Origin: Limnephilus marmoratus
Lineage: Eukaryota > Arthropoda > Insecta > Trichoptera > Limnephilidae
Length of the DNA: 64,000 nt
Assembly (NCBI GenBank): GCA_917880885.1
Contig: OU862907.1
Span: 72,597,072-72,661,071 of the forward strand
Reading direction: 5' to 3'
In this document: positions 46,354 to 56,485 of the stretch, one piece after another
Layout of the letters: every line of letters starts with the position of its first letter
Position numbering within the stretch: position 1 is the first letter of the stretch
The notes under the pieces: generated by a model
The model's database searches: none
Told to the model about the DNA's origin: nothing
The model's input: the letters and a program-made list of their open reading frames with translations, nothing else
Translations under genes and position numbers: made by a program

Positions 46354-47592
46354 TGGGATTGGTGGCCACGGCTATTACGAATAATTTTTAGAAAAAAACT
46401 TTAGATTCGCCTTAATCACTATAAAAGGAAACTTATTGCATCACGGCTGGCGGAAAATAATGCATTTTAATTTTCAATATCGTTAAATAAAATTTCACTT
46501 CGCGAATCGATCTACGACAGCCCGCCCGCTGCCGCTCGCCATTCTGTCAACGTCAACTGTTGTGTTGTTGGTATGCCTGACCTCACACAAACGACTAGAT
46601 ACGATTGTAGCTGACTTCGTGGGATATATGATGGGCGCGTAATTAGGCTACGTCCGCACAGGCAGGCGGCTGCACAAGCCCGCACAAACCCTGCGTAGCC
46701 AAACAAACTATTCAAAAACGTAGGCTTTTTTTTAAAGTAAAGATAACATACACAAGCCCGCTTCACAAACCCTGCGTAGCCAAACAAACCATTCAAAAAC
46801 GTAGGCTGTTTTTTAAAGTAAAGATAACATACACAAGCCCGCTACACAAACCCTGCGTAGCCAAACAAACCATTCAAAAACGTAGGCTGTTTTTTAAAGT
46901 AAAGATAACATACACAAGCCCGCTACACAAACCCTGCGTAGCCAAACAAACCATTCAAAAACGTAGGCTGTTGTTTAAAGTAAAGATAACATACACAAGC
47001 CCGCTACACAAACCCTGCGTAGCCAAACAAACCATTCAAAAACGTAGGCTGTTTTTTAAAGTAAAGATAACATACACAAGCCCACTACACAAACCCTGCG
47101 TAGCCAAACAAACTATTCAAAAACGTAGGCTGTTTTTTAAAGTAAAGGTAACATACACAAGCATTATAAGGCACGTAATTATGAAAAACAGATTTAAAAT
47201 GTTAACAAACCTCTATTCGTAAATATTTATTTTTACCATAAAATAACGATTGGCTATAAGTTACGTAAAATAAAAATAAAAAACATGCGTACTTAGCCAG
47301 CCGCCTGCCTGTGCGGACGTAGCCTAATTGTATCTAGTTCTCGGTTGTGTGAAGTCAGGGCATGGATACCAACCAACAACATCAGTGACAGAATGGCGCG
47401 CGGCAACGGGCGGGCTGTCGTAGATCGTTTCGCGAAGTGAAATTTTATTTAACGATATTGAAAATTAAAATGCATTATTTTCCGCCAGCCGTGATGCAAT
47501 AAGTTTCCTTTTATAGTGATTAAGGCGAATCTAAAGTTTTTTTTTTTAAATTATTCGTAATAGCCGTGGCCACCAATCCCAAAAATTTACCC
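46354..47592. mobile_element. Long terminal-inverted-repeat element with minisatellite
   Basis: The arms of about 300 bp (46354-46660 and 47297-47592) are inverted: GGGATTGGTGGCCACGGCTA and AGCCGTGGCCACCAATCCC at the outer ends, GGCTACGTCCGCACAGGCAG and CTGCCTGTGCGGACGTAGCC at the inner ends. Between them are six units of an 81-bp repeat. I see no transposase and no sure target duplication, so the superfamily is open. Confidence 0.7.
46666..47165. repeat. Minisatellite, about six 81-bp units
   Basis: ACAAACCCTGCGTAGCCAAA recurs every 81 bp (anchors near 46691, 46772, 46853, 46934, 47015 and 47096) with few differences. Because 81 is a multiple of three, open 27-residue periodic frames arise on both strands. 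I regard them as chance. Confidence 0.9.
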
Positions 47593-47599
47593 TTAGTTT

Positions 47600-47830
47600 T
47601 AACATAATCCATAACTGTATTGACAGCCCATTCCTCTTGGAATGTTATGGCTTATACGTGCCTGAAAATTTCAGCCGTAGTCGTCGACACGACTTGTTCA
47701 AAATACCATACGGCAGAACAGATGTTCTAGCACAGCATAGCATGACAAGAGGAATGGTGCTGTTGAATGAAATATCGGAAACAATAGATATATATAACTC
47801 TTCTTTAGATAGCCCTAAGATTTTTTTGCA
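47600..47830 (+). pseudogene. LINE-4 C-terminal fragment
   Basis: The plus-strand frame 47637-47855 reads CYGLYVPENFSRSRRHDLFK, then TRGMVLLNEISETIDIYNSS. This looks like the conserved tail after the thumb of an insect LINE reverse transcriptase, ending near 47830, where LINE-3 resumes on the other strand. The assignment is moderate. Confidence 0.5.
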
Positions 47831-48560
47831 TAATAATCATCTTCCTTGTTGTTAAGACTGTCAAAATGAGAAAATTGTACAGTAATTGGATAATAATCTG
47901 TTGTACAATTAAAACAAAAAAGTTCATTTCCAGTTACGCCGAGCTTAATAAGTTTTTTAAAAAGTATATTGTGAGATATTGTATCGAAGGCTTTACATAA
48001 GTCTAGGTATATTGAGATTACCCTTTTCTTTGAGTCAAGGTAAGAGTTAATAAAGTCTGTTACTGTGATTAAAGCGTGTTGTGTACCTCTGTTCTTTCTA
48101 AAGCCATGCTTGTTTTTCGAGAGTAGATGGTTTGTTTCTAGGTAGTGGTAGAGCTGTTCATTGATGGCTTTTTCCAGAATTTTGGACATAGTATTTAGAA
48201 GAGTGATAGGTCTGTAATTGTTGATGTCATTTTTAGGTCCTGACTTATAGATAGGAATTACAAGTCCATTTTTAAGCAGCTAGCGAAAATACCTTCTTGC
48301 TACGATTTATCAGGTATGTAAGTGGATTGAGTAGTTGGTCACTTAGAGTTTTAATGGTTTTAGCGTCTATGTTGTCAGTACCTGCAGCTGAGCTATTCTT
48401 TAATGATTGTATTATTTTAATTGTCTTATCACATGAGATGGTTTGGAGTTTAAATTGTATATCATTATTGGAGGTAGGAGTATCTTGTCGGTTAGATGAA
48501 TGTAGATTATCTGACACAGTACTTGTAATGTTTTCTGCGAGAATGCCTCAAATATTTGCG
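47831..48560 (-). pseudogene. LINE-3 reverse transcriptase, first half
   Basis: 48517-48272 reads TIKIIQSLKNSSAAGTDNID (fingers). After a break, the region near 48250 reads IPIYKSGPK and NYRPITLLN, and 48189-47870 reads KHGFRKNRGTQHALI and YLDLCKAFDTISHNILFKKL (motif A). Frame breaks occur near 48270 and 48190. Confidence 0.75.
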
Positions 48561-48844
48561 TAATGATTGTGTAATTTAAAACTAGTGTAGGATTGTTGTG
48601 GAAGAGGATTTCTTCATTATTAATGACAATATTTTTGATATTATCATCATCGAAATTATGCGTGCAAGTACTTTCCTTAAGTATTGACCATACACTTTTG
48701 GGATCGTAATTTGATTCTATCAGTTTATTTTTGAAGTGTAGCTCTTTTGCTTTTCGTATAATTTGGGTGCATAGATTTCGATATCTTTTGTAGAACGAGT
48801 AGAGAGTAGTATCAGAAGGGTTGAGTTTGACTTGTTTGTGTAAC

Positions 48845-49640
48845 TTATCTCTTTTTTTTAATACAGTTTAAGATGCTTTGGGTTTTCCAAGTTTTTAGTT
48901 TTTTTTTGCGGTGGGGAATAATTTTTGTTGATGTCTTAGTATTTTGTGTGATGATGGTTTGTAAGTATGTAATGAAGTAGTGCCAAGCCTTATCTGTTGA
49001 CGTTATACTCCTTAAATGCTCCCATGATTGTTCATCTAAACAAGATTTCATGTTGTCGTAGGCAATATTCTTAATCGTGAAATGGCGTGGAGTAGGCAAA
49101 TTTGGAGTTGGTGTATTCAGACCTAGTAAAGTTTTGATTATAATGTTTTGATTTTACTATAATGTGGTCTATACAAGTCTCAGTGTTATTGGTAACCCCA
49201 GTGGGGGTATTAATAGTACTGAAGATTCCATGTTGCATCAGCATCAAAAGGTAATCGTGGTTTTGTGGGTGACCATTAGGCAGTAGATTAATATTAAGGT
49301 CACCGGCTATTATGATATTTTTAAAGGAATTTAATTTATTAAGATGACTATTAAGGGAAGATATGAATGGTGCGATATCATGGGTGGATGGGGATCTGTA
49401 TAGTGCAAGTATACATGTTTGTTGACGATTATTTGTAAAAAGTTGGAGTTATCAATGAAAATTTCAGAAACTAAACGACTAAGGTTGTTATGAAGATAGA
49501 CCACAACACCGTCGTTTTGTTTTTTTATTATTTGATGTGTGGTACTGGGTGTAATTTTGTTTGTGTTTCTGGGTGAAGGCGTTTGTAATCCAACATTCTG
49601 TGAGAATAATGATATTAAAATCTATAGTAAAAGTGTTGGT
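48845..49640 (-). pseudogene. LINE-3 endonuclease domain, C-terminal part and linker
   Basis: From 49640 downward the minus strand gives FNIIILTECW, YRSPSTHDI, IIAGDLNINLLPNGH and ETCIDHIIVKS with several stops. 49099-48845 is the Lys-rich linker (MPTPRHFTIKNIAYDNM). The start of the domain is on the far side of the Copia insertion. Confidence 0.7.
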
Positions 49641-49643
49641 TAT

Positions 49644-49757
49644 TGTTGGGTAATGATAAATTCAAAGGTGTGTTAATAAATGCATTATTGTTTATGTTTT
49701 GTTTCTTGGCCGTAAGTGGCGCTACTGTTCCTTCCTGTTTTACTGTCAAATGATGTA
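49644..49757 (+). repeat. Copia left LTR (shared part)
   Basis: A 114-bp match to 51687-51800 differing at about two positions. The deletion junction follows at GATGTA/AAATTTG. Confidence 0.8.
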
Positions 49758-51578
49758 AAATTTGAAGAAAGTAGTATACCAGAGAAAAGACAAAACTTCA
49801 CAGAGATGAAAGTCAATGAAGAAGAAAAAGAAGAGTCAATATTGACAACCCCACGAAGCGAGTTTCAGGATCAACATGGTGCCCCGGGTGAGGATCAACA
49901 AAATACAACTCAAGAAACCTCTTCAGATGACAGTATGAAGAGTATTGAAGATACAAATGACACTTATAATCCTCCTAGTAATATTAATTTAGAAGGAATG
50001 GAAAGAAGTATCACGTTACGTCCTAGACGAAATAATAATATGGAAGTAAACTTGACTGAATTAGAAATACCTAACAGTTATGAAGAGGCAATTAATAACG
50101 TCAACTGTCATAAATGGAAGGAAGCTATTTCTGAAGAGCTACAGTCACATGAAAATAACAAAACCTGGAAAATAACTGATAGAACTGAGAAGAAGCCCAT
50201 TACATGCAAATGGGTATTCAGCATAAAGAAGAATAGAGAAGGAGAAATTGAAAGATATAAGGCAAGACTATGCGCTCGAGGCTTTACTCAGGTGAAAAGT
50301 TTGGATTATAACGAAATTTTTTCCCCTACTAGCAGATATGATTCCATCAGATTGCTACTTAGCATGGCCACCAGAGAAGACCTGCAGATAGAGCAATTTG
50401 ATGTGAAGACGGCGTTCCTGTATGGTGAGCTGCCTGAGGAGATACACATGGAGGTACCAGAGGGTGTGGAAGCTGAGCCACAAAAAGTATGTAGGTTGAT
50501 TAAATCTATATATGGGCTGAAACAATCATCAAGATGTTGGAACAAGAAATTTTGTTCATTTTTAACTACTTATGGATTTAAATCGTGCCCATCTGATAAT
50601 TGTGTATTTGTTGGATATTTCAATAATATTAAGGTAATATTGGTTATTTATGTTGATGATGGATTGCTATTATCCAAAAGTAAAACTATTTTATCTACCA
50701 TATTAACTGATCTAAAACAAAACTTTGATATTAAGATTTTAAAATTTAATTCATTTATTGGAATGGAAATAAATAAATCAGAAAGTTATATAAGTATAAG
50801 TCAAAAACAGTATATTAAGACAATAATAAATAAGTTTAATTTGTCAGATGATAAAGCTAGTAGTACCCCTGCAGATGTAAATGTACATTTATCTAAGAAT
50901 ACAAATAATGAGCATACCAATTTCCCATATAGAGAAGCAGTGGGAGCATTGTTATTTTTATCATCTGTTTCTAGACCGGACATAGCATATGCTGTTAATG
51001 TTGTAAGTAGATATGTCAATGATCCAGGTCCTTCACATGTAACTGCTGTGAAAAGAATCCTGCGTTATTTGATTAATACAAAAGAAATGTCTATTGTTTA
51101 TAAAAGTAATTTAGATTTAGTCGGCTACTCTGATTCTGACTTCGCAGGTGATTTGGATACTAGAAAATCTAATACAGGCTACATTTTTTTAATGAATGGT
51201 GGTCCTATCAGTTGGTCAAGCCGTAAACAGAGTACTGTGGCATTATCCACAACGGAGTCAGAGTATATGGCTGCTAGTGAAGCCACTAAAGAAATATTAT
51301 GGCTTAGACAATTGTTGTTTGATATTGGGGAGCCACAAACCTCTGTCACTTTGAATGTAGATAATCAGAGTGCAATTAAATTAATTAATAATCCTGTATT
51401 TCATAAAAGAAGTAAACATATAGATGTTAGATATAATTTTATAAGAGAGAATGTTGAAAAGAAAATTGTTAATATTAAATATGTAGAAAGTTCATGTCAA
51501 CTGGCAGATTTTCTGACCAAAGCTTTGCCTGTGAGCAAGTTTAATTGCATTAGAGATAAGATTTTGAATAATACTTAG
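49716..51578 (+). CDS. Copia Pol C-terminal half: reverse transcriptase and RNase H
   Basis: An open frame of 620 codons whose first 14 or so residues (MALLFLPVLLSND) come from the LTR, so the start is artificial. Residues 15-125 are the acidic linker after integrase ending RPRRNNN. The reverse transcriptase starts at KWKEAISEEL (about 130), with WVFSIKKN, RYKARLCARGF, motif A FDVKTAFLYGEL (about 228), IYGLKQSSRCW and the active site YVDDG (about 311). RNase H follows: GYSDSDFAGD (about 470), LSTTESEYMAASEA (about 510), KHIDVRYNFIRE and LADFLTKALP (about 600). All key Asp and Glu residues are present and there is no frame break. Without gag, protease and integrase it cannot act alone. Confidence 0.9.
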   Translation: MALLFLPVLLSNDVKFEESSIPEKRQNFTEMKVNEEEKEESILTTPRSEFQDQHGAPGEDQQNTTQETSSDDSMKSIEDTNDTYNPPSNINLEGMERSITLRPRRNNNMEVNLTELEIPNSYEEAINNVNCHKWKEAISEELQSHENNKTWKITDRTEKKPITCKWVFSIKKNREGEIERYKARLCARGFTQVKSLDYNEIFSPTSRYDSIRLLLSMATREDLQIEQFDVKTAFLYGELPEEIHMEVPEGVEAEPQKVCRLIKSIYGLKQSSRCWNKKFCSFLTTYGFKSCPSDNCVFVGYFNNIKVILVIYVDDGLLLSKSKTILSTILTDLKQNFDIKILKFNSFIGMEINKSESYISISQKQYIKTIINKFNLSDDKASSTPADVNVHLSKNTNNEHTNFPYREAVGALLFLSSVSRPDIAYAVNVVSRYVNDPGPSHVTAVKRILRYLINTKEMSIVYKSNLDLVGYSDSDFAGDLDTRKSNTGYIFLMNGGPISWSSRKQSTVALSTTESEYMAASEATKEILWLRQLLFDIGEPQTSVTLNVDNQSAIKLINNPVFHKRSKHIDVRYNFIRENVEKKIVNIKYVESSCQLADFLTKALPVSKFNCIRDKILNNT

Positions 51579-51686
51579 ATACTTATGTGATTTACAGTCA
51601 AATATTCATGTAATGCTAAGATGATTAGATATTGAGTAAAGTAATTATGATAAGTGTTAAGTGACCCCTTTGAATTTAAGTGGGAG

Positions 51687-51800
51687 TGTTGGGTAATGAT
51701 AAATTCAAAGGTGTGATAATAAATGCATTATTGTTTATGTTTTGTTTCTTGGCCGTAAGTGGCGCTACTGTTCCTTCCTGTTTTACTGTCAAATGATGTA
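51687..51800 (+). repeat. Copia right LTR (shared part)
   Basis: See the Copia element. It starts directly after the purine run TGGGAG. Further LTR sequence probably continues to about 51860. Confidence 0.8.
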
Positions 51801-51860
51801 CAGTGTATTTTGGTTTTAATAAAAGTAATCCTTTATTTTTAATGAAATCTGACTCGATTA

Positions 51861-52060
51861 TATTGAAATATTGCCCGATCCCAATAGTTATGATGTCAAG
51901 TTCATCGTAATTTTTGTTGAGAGAACGTATGTATTGATTTAGTAAAGTTAGTGAAGGTGGGCTAGTGAGGATTGAATTACAAAATTTCTGATCCGCAGTA
52001 GTGTAATGGTGGTGCAAGTTATTAAGATTCATTTTCAGTAGATCAGCCATGTTAGTATTA
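51861..52060 (-). pseudogene. LINE-3 ORF2 start, APE endonuclease N-terminus
   Basis: From ATG at 52050: MADLLKMNLNNLHHHYTTAD, then LLNQYIRSLNKNYDELDI, the first motif of the APE endonuclease with the Asn replaced (LNQYIRS for the usual QNIRS). It ends where the Copia LTR begins and is continued by FNIIILTECW at 49600. Confidence 0.65.
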
Positions 52061-52199
52061 AGTAAATTAGAAAAGGTAAATTTGATGGGTTAGTGATTTA
52101 TGGATGAGTCCCCATTTTTTTAAGATCATTTTCGAACTCAAGGCAAGTGTTTTGGCCACACTACTGAGAGAATCGAATCCCTAGTTTAAGGGTTGTGAA

Positions 52200-52815
52200 A
52201 AGAGATATGCAGTTTGTCCGGGGTGTTGCGTCTGCGGTCCTGGGTCCTGGTCACCATACGAATATCCTGTAGTAGCAGGGACTAGCCCAGCAAGCTGGCT
52301 ACCCGTAGTACAGCTTCCGTAGGTTGTTCGCCCGGCTGCAGCTCCACTCCCGCCATCTCCACACTGTCAGATAACTTCTCTTGCTCGAGTTCTGCAAGTC
52401 TACACTCAAGGCTAGAAATTCTAATGTTATTCTTATCGTTCACCTCACGTAAAAACTTGGTTTCTTTATGCAGATCCTGTATTTATTTGAAGCTCGACAC
52501 AAGATCTTCATACTGGTTACAGATTAGAAGTCTCTTATTTCTTCTTCAAACATTTTTTTCATTTCAGTAATTTTGCCGTCAAAATGTTTGGTGATTCGTT
52601 CGTATAAGACATCAATTTCTGAACCGGACTTCGAGGACTTTGAGCTCGATCGGCTTTTGCATTTCGGACAGTTCCAAGTTAATTTATTTTTAACCGCCAT
52701 TCTTTAGAAATTTGTATCGGTGATGTTGACACAGGTATTATGAAACGCGGTATTGCAGATGGCACAGGTGAGTTCAGTCATTATTCGAGATCAAGTTGAG
52801 GCAGCCTTCGCAGTT
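52200..52815 (-). pseudogene. LINE-3 ORF1 with PHD-like zinc finger and coiled coil
   Basis: On the minus strand, about 52815-52690 gives MNCEGCLNLISNN, a frame change, then MTELTCAICNTAFHNTC and MAVKNKLTWNCPKCKS. The order C-x2-C, C-x2-C, H-x3-C, C-x2-C is that of a PHD finger. A coiled coil follows (EITEMKKMFEEEI-like, then NNIRISSLECRLAELEQEKL). PHD-type ORF1 is known in CR1 and related LINEs. Two frame changes and several stops break it. Confidence 0.6.
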
Positions 52816-53165
52816 CATTTTTAGAGTATAATTTACAAAGTTTATATGTGGAGTCACAATACTGTTTTAGGTATTTAAACTTTTGGTTTGTTAAATCACA
52901 GGTATAAAGTAGTAACACGATGTTTTGTGTTATTTTATGCACTTTTCTAATGTTTTCAGTTACTTTTAATAATTAAAGTTCATTAGTTCAGTCAGAGCAC
53001 TGTCTTTCTGTTTCAGGTATTAAAATTTTAGATTTGGTAGATCACTGGTATAAATTAGAGTACAATGTAGTAGCACAATGATCTGCATTAGTTTGTGCAC
53101 TTTTTAAATGTTTTCCGTTACTTTTAATACTTTGGATTCAGAAATTTTGTCAGGGCAATTATTTT

Positions 53166-53900
53166 GAACCGTTTATAACGAATGATAAAAGTTGATTGCT
53201 AAAAAAAGAGATCTGGTAAATAAAAAAATATCCAACATTGGCTATAGTATTTCAGGGTAAAAAGTATATTAAGCTTGGTTATGTCTATTATTGACAATCA
53301 GTAAATGCAAGACATAAAATATTATGTAATAATGGAATTGACTCGTAGAAAGATATTAAAGTTTTCCGCTCAGTGTAAGGATTTAATAAACTTACTAATC
53401 TCTTGGTCAGCATTTGTTACAGCGGTAGTAAATCTACAATGTACAAACTCACGTACTCTCGGAAATGAGTTGACATTTTTTAACGGCCAAAAGTAATATC
53501 ACGATTTATTTCTGGGGCGGTATGCCATGTTGCGCTACCTCTTTCTTTAGCCAATATTTCGGACAGTTACATTGTCCACCTGTGTTATACTCTCGTCTGT
53601 CGTTTGTTAACCTGGCCGATGTAGTTATGTAGCTCAATATAATATTGTATCGCAAATGTTTTAAAATGTATTGTATTCTTATAATAAATGGATTATTCAT
53701 AGAGCTTGGTCCTTAATTATTCAATACAACATAAACATCTTATGTACTTACCAAAACTAATGCATTGAAGAAACGTCAAGAGAAAAACAGAATTGCAAGA
53801 ATTTGAATGATTTCGTGAAATATATGTTACTGTAATTGAAATAACCGAAAATACATAAATTTAACATAAATATTAAGCAGCTTTTACAATATTACTTCAG
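53166..53900 (-). repeat. Duplication copy B, upstream part
   Basis: ATAAAAGTTGATTGCTAAAA and the following AAAAAATATCCAACATTGGC match copy A at 21598-21655 almost exactly, showing where copy B resumes after LINE-3. Further on, 53415-53800 is similar to 25850-26080 of copy A. A PLE-2 tail lies at 53515-53580. Confidence 0.65.
53752..53800 (-). promoter_or_regulatory. Candidate 5' untranslated exon of ZNF-B
   Basis: Minus strand: CTCTTGACGTTTCTTCAATG, then CATTAGTTTTG and the donor GTAAGTACA. It is homologous to the candidates near 24726 and 26035. A further TGTGACGTTTCTC lies at about 53952-53964. If used by ZNF-B the first intron would span about 14 kb and contain LINE-2, LINE-3 and Copia. 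Confidence 0.45.
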
Positions 53901-54214
53901 GAAAGCGGAGCAAAAATGGTATCGAACGATGAAGCGAGAAGCAATAGAGAAACGTCACAAGATACAAAATGACATTTCCACAGACAATGAACAATTGACG
54001 AAAATATTCATAAAGTCTTGATCAGTTCCCTCACATTTGAGGGGTGGAAGATTTAAAATGGCAACACTTAGATTTCATTATTAACTCGATTATTTTTCTT
54101 AATTCCGTAATATCTATGGAAACATCTCGGCGTGCTTTCCGTCACTTAATTTGTTAGTTCCGTTATCAAAGTTAAAGTACTTAAAGCAGAACTAGAAGAT
54201 CCTTATGTAAAAGT

Positions 54215-54382
54215 ATGGATTCCACCGCCATCAAGTTAGAACCAGGCACAAGTACGGAAGAGAGTGTTGCTGTGATACTTACGGAAATTGATATAGAATA
54301 TCCTGTTATCGAAAAAGAATGTCCGGAAACCATTTTACAAAATAATTCAGTTATTTTGTTGTCTTTTTTGTTACATAACTGA
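54215..54382 (+). pseudogene. ZNF-family first coding exon, remnant
   Basis: A 55-codon frame on the plus strand: MDSTAIKLEPGTSTEESVAV, then LTEIDIEYPVIEKECPETIL and a Ser/Leu-rich tail to TGA. It aligns with exon 1 of ZNF-A and ZNF-B (MD..., SIKVEPG, YTDIDIYLPDVKKEC, AETIS). Where those have the donor CA/GTAAGT this has TTTACAAAA, so the splice site is lost and translation runs to a stop. No finger exon is seen downstream. It is probably the relic of a third gene, divergently placed. Confidence 0.6.
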
Positions 54383-54689
54383 TACAGATGCAAAATACAA
54401 TCGACAATAGAACTAATTATGTCCTTTGCGTGTTAACTGTGGCTAAATTTCTTTAAATAAACAATAAACACTGTTAATCTCAAGTGACCTCCCAGTTTAG
54501 TATAGTCCTGTATATGTTCTGTCTGCACAGAGTATGAATGGAACAGCATTTGTACATTTTTACGCAGCATCGATCAAATTCATTGATCAAATCATTGTAC
54601 TTACATATAGTTTCGTATTAGTGATCAATGAACCGGTGGATGCAATTTTTAGCGATAAAGCAATAGCTAGTTTGTAGTTGGAAACATGG

Positions 54690-54915
54690 GCGTAGCCAGG
54701 TTTTGATTTAGGGTGGGGCAAAAAATAAAAACCTAGAGCGTGTACCGAAAAAAGTAGGCTTCTAAAACAGGGTCTATGAATACAAAGAATATGAACGGAA
54801 GAAGGAAAACCTTCCAACGAAGTGCTGTAAATTTTAAAACGCGACTCGCTCGACAATCCCAGAGTTCATCCATCGGCCAGCCAGATTGGGGCAAATGCCC
54901 CACCTTTGTAATTTT
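54690..54915. other. Unassigned, possible transposon edge
   Basis: CATGGGCGTAGCCAGG at 54685-54700 resembles the edge of many insect DNA transposons, but I find no partner end. No gene is seen. Confidence 0.25.
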
Positions 54916-55327
54916 TATATGAATACGGTACAAGAGTCCCAACTGCTCCCGTCTGAAGCCAGTGAGACTATGGCATACCCAATTGGGGTATGTTGTGAGG
55001 CTAAAGGTAATGGGGTGGGGAAGGAGATAGGGAAGAGGAAGGTGGGGAAGTACCTGGCTATTCAGATTTGGTCACCAAACACGGCTAATGCCATTTTAAG
55101 CCACGTTTCAATTCTGAATGGTGGTCTTACACCAGGGTGATACAGTCTGATACTTGGAGTGTTTTCCACTCTGGGACGTGCCGTAAATATACTATTTGTT
55201 ATTTTAAATGAATAAATGGTGAAATAACACAAAACAATCAAATAAAATTTATTTGCCACGCCGGGATTCGATCCCGCGACCTTCGGTGTGCGAGTCAAGA
55301 GCCTTACCACTGGACTATGCCGGCCGT
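54916..55327 (-). repeat. tRNA-derived SINE, minus copy
   Basis: The minus strand begins with a tRNA-like head at 55327-55254: A box TAGTCCAGTGGTAAGGCTC, B box GATCGAATCCC. A body follows that matches the plus copy at 58722-59142, including GTGTAAGACCACCATTCAGA and GCCGTGTTTGGTGACCA. The two copies share more than 350 bp, so the body is a real SINE family unit. Confidence 0.75.
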
Positions 55328-55434
55328 CAAAAACCTTGCCCCATCGTGCCTAAATTATAAGTTTGTTCAGCGCCCTTGAGGGGATTTTTCGCAAAACGCT
55401 GTATAATATACAATCAGCCACATATTATGTGTGT

Positions 55435-55640
55435 GTCGTTCAGTTAGAAGGAGGGAAGGGGAGGGGAAATCGGGTGGTGGGAGGGGAATCGAGTAGGGGG
55501 AAAGCCAGGGACGGTGGAAGAGGAACACGGGAGAAGAACGCAGGGAGTAGCGGCGGTTCACGGGGCAGGGGGCGCTGGTGTGTGGAAGACGGGAAAGGGG
55601 GTGCGGGATAGAAACGGGGACGCATGGGAAAGGACACGTT
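55435..55640. repeat. G/A-rich low-complexity segment
   Basis: GGGA/GGAA-rich sequence with GGGAAAGG and ACGGGAG words also present in the Helitron G-rich segment at 34030-34260. No coding value is assigned to the frames on either strand. Confidence 0.5.
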
Positions 55641-56485
55641 GGGAGAACAAAGGGGGAGTATAATAACCGATACATTGCAAAATCGGTAAAGAAAATTACC
55701 AAAACATGTTTTAGCATAATAAACACATTTACATTTGTGCAAAAATTTACTCATTCGTACAGTTAAAGCATAACTGAATCCTATTTTAGCCAGAATGTCT
55801 GGTATTGAATAAACTATAACAACGGCCGATTGATCCTTACTTAATTAATCCGCCATACTATTTAAGGATGTCACGGGTGTTTATTTATTTATTTATTTAT
55901 TTACGGACCAATAGTCCAATTAACAATAACACAGAAAAATAAAAGAGAGATCACAATGAAAGGAGATTACATATAGATGAAGAGCATTGACAAAATACAT
56001 ATAAAATAAAAGTACATAGAGGAGATAACTACAAGTAGCTTGAAGATGGATTTAAAAATACTTTAAAAAACCACATTGCGTAACGACTGCCGAAAGTCAT
56101 TTAGGCTTACACCAAAAAATTCAATGCTTTGATTTGCGTTGACAAGTCTCGACATTCTGGATAAAGGAGAATGATATCCATAATTAGTAGAATGTTGATT
56201 GAGGAACAGCGATTCATTATTTCAAGTCTACGGGAAGGAATGTTGAACTGGATGAGTTGTAACAAAGCAGGTGTGTCAGTAATACTGTTGATAATTTTGA
56301 AAATGCATATTAGATCAGAGTCCTTTCTACGTTTTTCTAAAGAGGAAATGTTTAAAGTTTGTTCAATTTCATCATACGAGTATTCTCCTCTTTCAAGTCC
56401 TAACCTCCAAACAATTCCCCGTAGGAAGCGATGTTGTACAGATTCGATGTAATAAATGTGGACAGCATAAAAAGGGCTCCAGATA

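Larger units (their letters stand above)
49644..51860 (+). mobile_element. Ty1/Copia element with a large internal deletion
   Basis: A 114-bp direct repeat starting TGTTGGGTAATGATAAATTC occurs at 49644-49757 and 51687-51800. TTTAAGTGGGAG before the second copy is the polypurine tract. Gag, protease and integrase are gone: the left LTR runs straight into the end of the integrase region. The 3' LTR probably goes on past 51800, to an AATAAA at about 51816 and near 51860 where LINE-3 coding sequence resumes, so the deletion may have removed the end of the 5' LTR. TTAT flanks both sides. Confidence 0.8.
44838..53165 (-). mobile_element. LINE-3: CR1/Jockey-like LINE, interrupted by two later insertions
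   Basis: The minus strand runs from a decayed ORF1 (about 52815-52200) through the endonuclease (52050-51870, continued 49640-49100), the reverse transcriptase (48517-47870, continued 46200-45940) and the C-terminal region (45930-45250) to a TTATTTATT tail at about 44838. It is split by a TIR element plus LINE-4 fragment (46200-47830) and by a Copia derivative (49644 to about 51860). It sits within copy B of the duplication: the sequence left of 44838 and right of 53165 is contiguous in copy A near 21590. Confidence 0.7.

Noticed and set aside
46971..47165. CRISPR-like array
   Set aside because: Repeats and spacers are not distinguishable; the whole 81-bp unit is repeated, and the genome is eukaryotic.
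46971..47222. 27-residue repeat protein
   Set aside because: Open only because the minisatellite period is 81 bp; no start context, no homology, and both strands are equally open.
55367..55754. Pro-rich frames of about 100-120 codons
   Set aside because: Low-complexity G/C-run sequence read on the minus strand; no domain, no conserved start.
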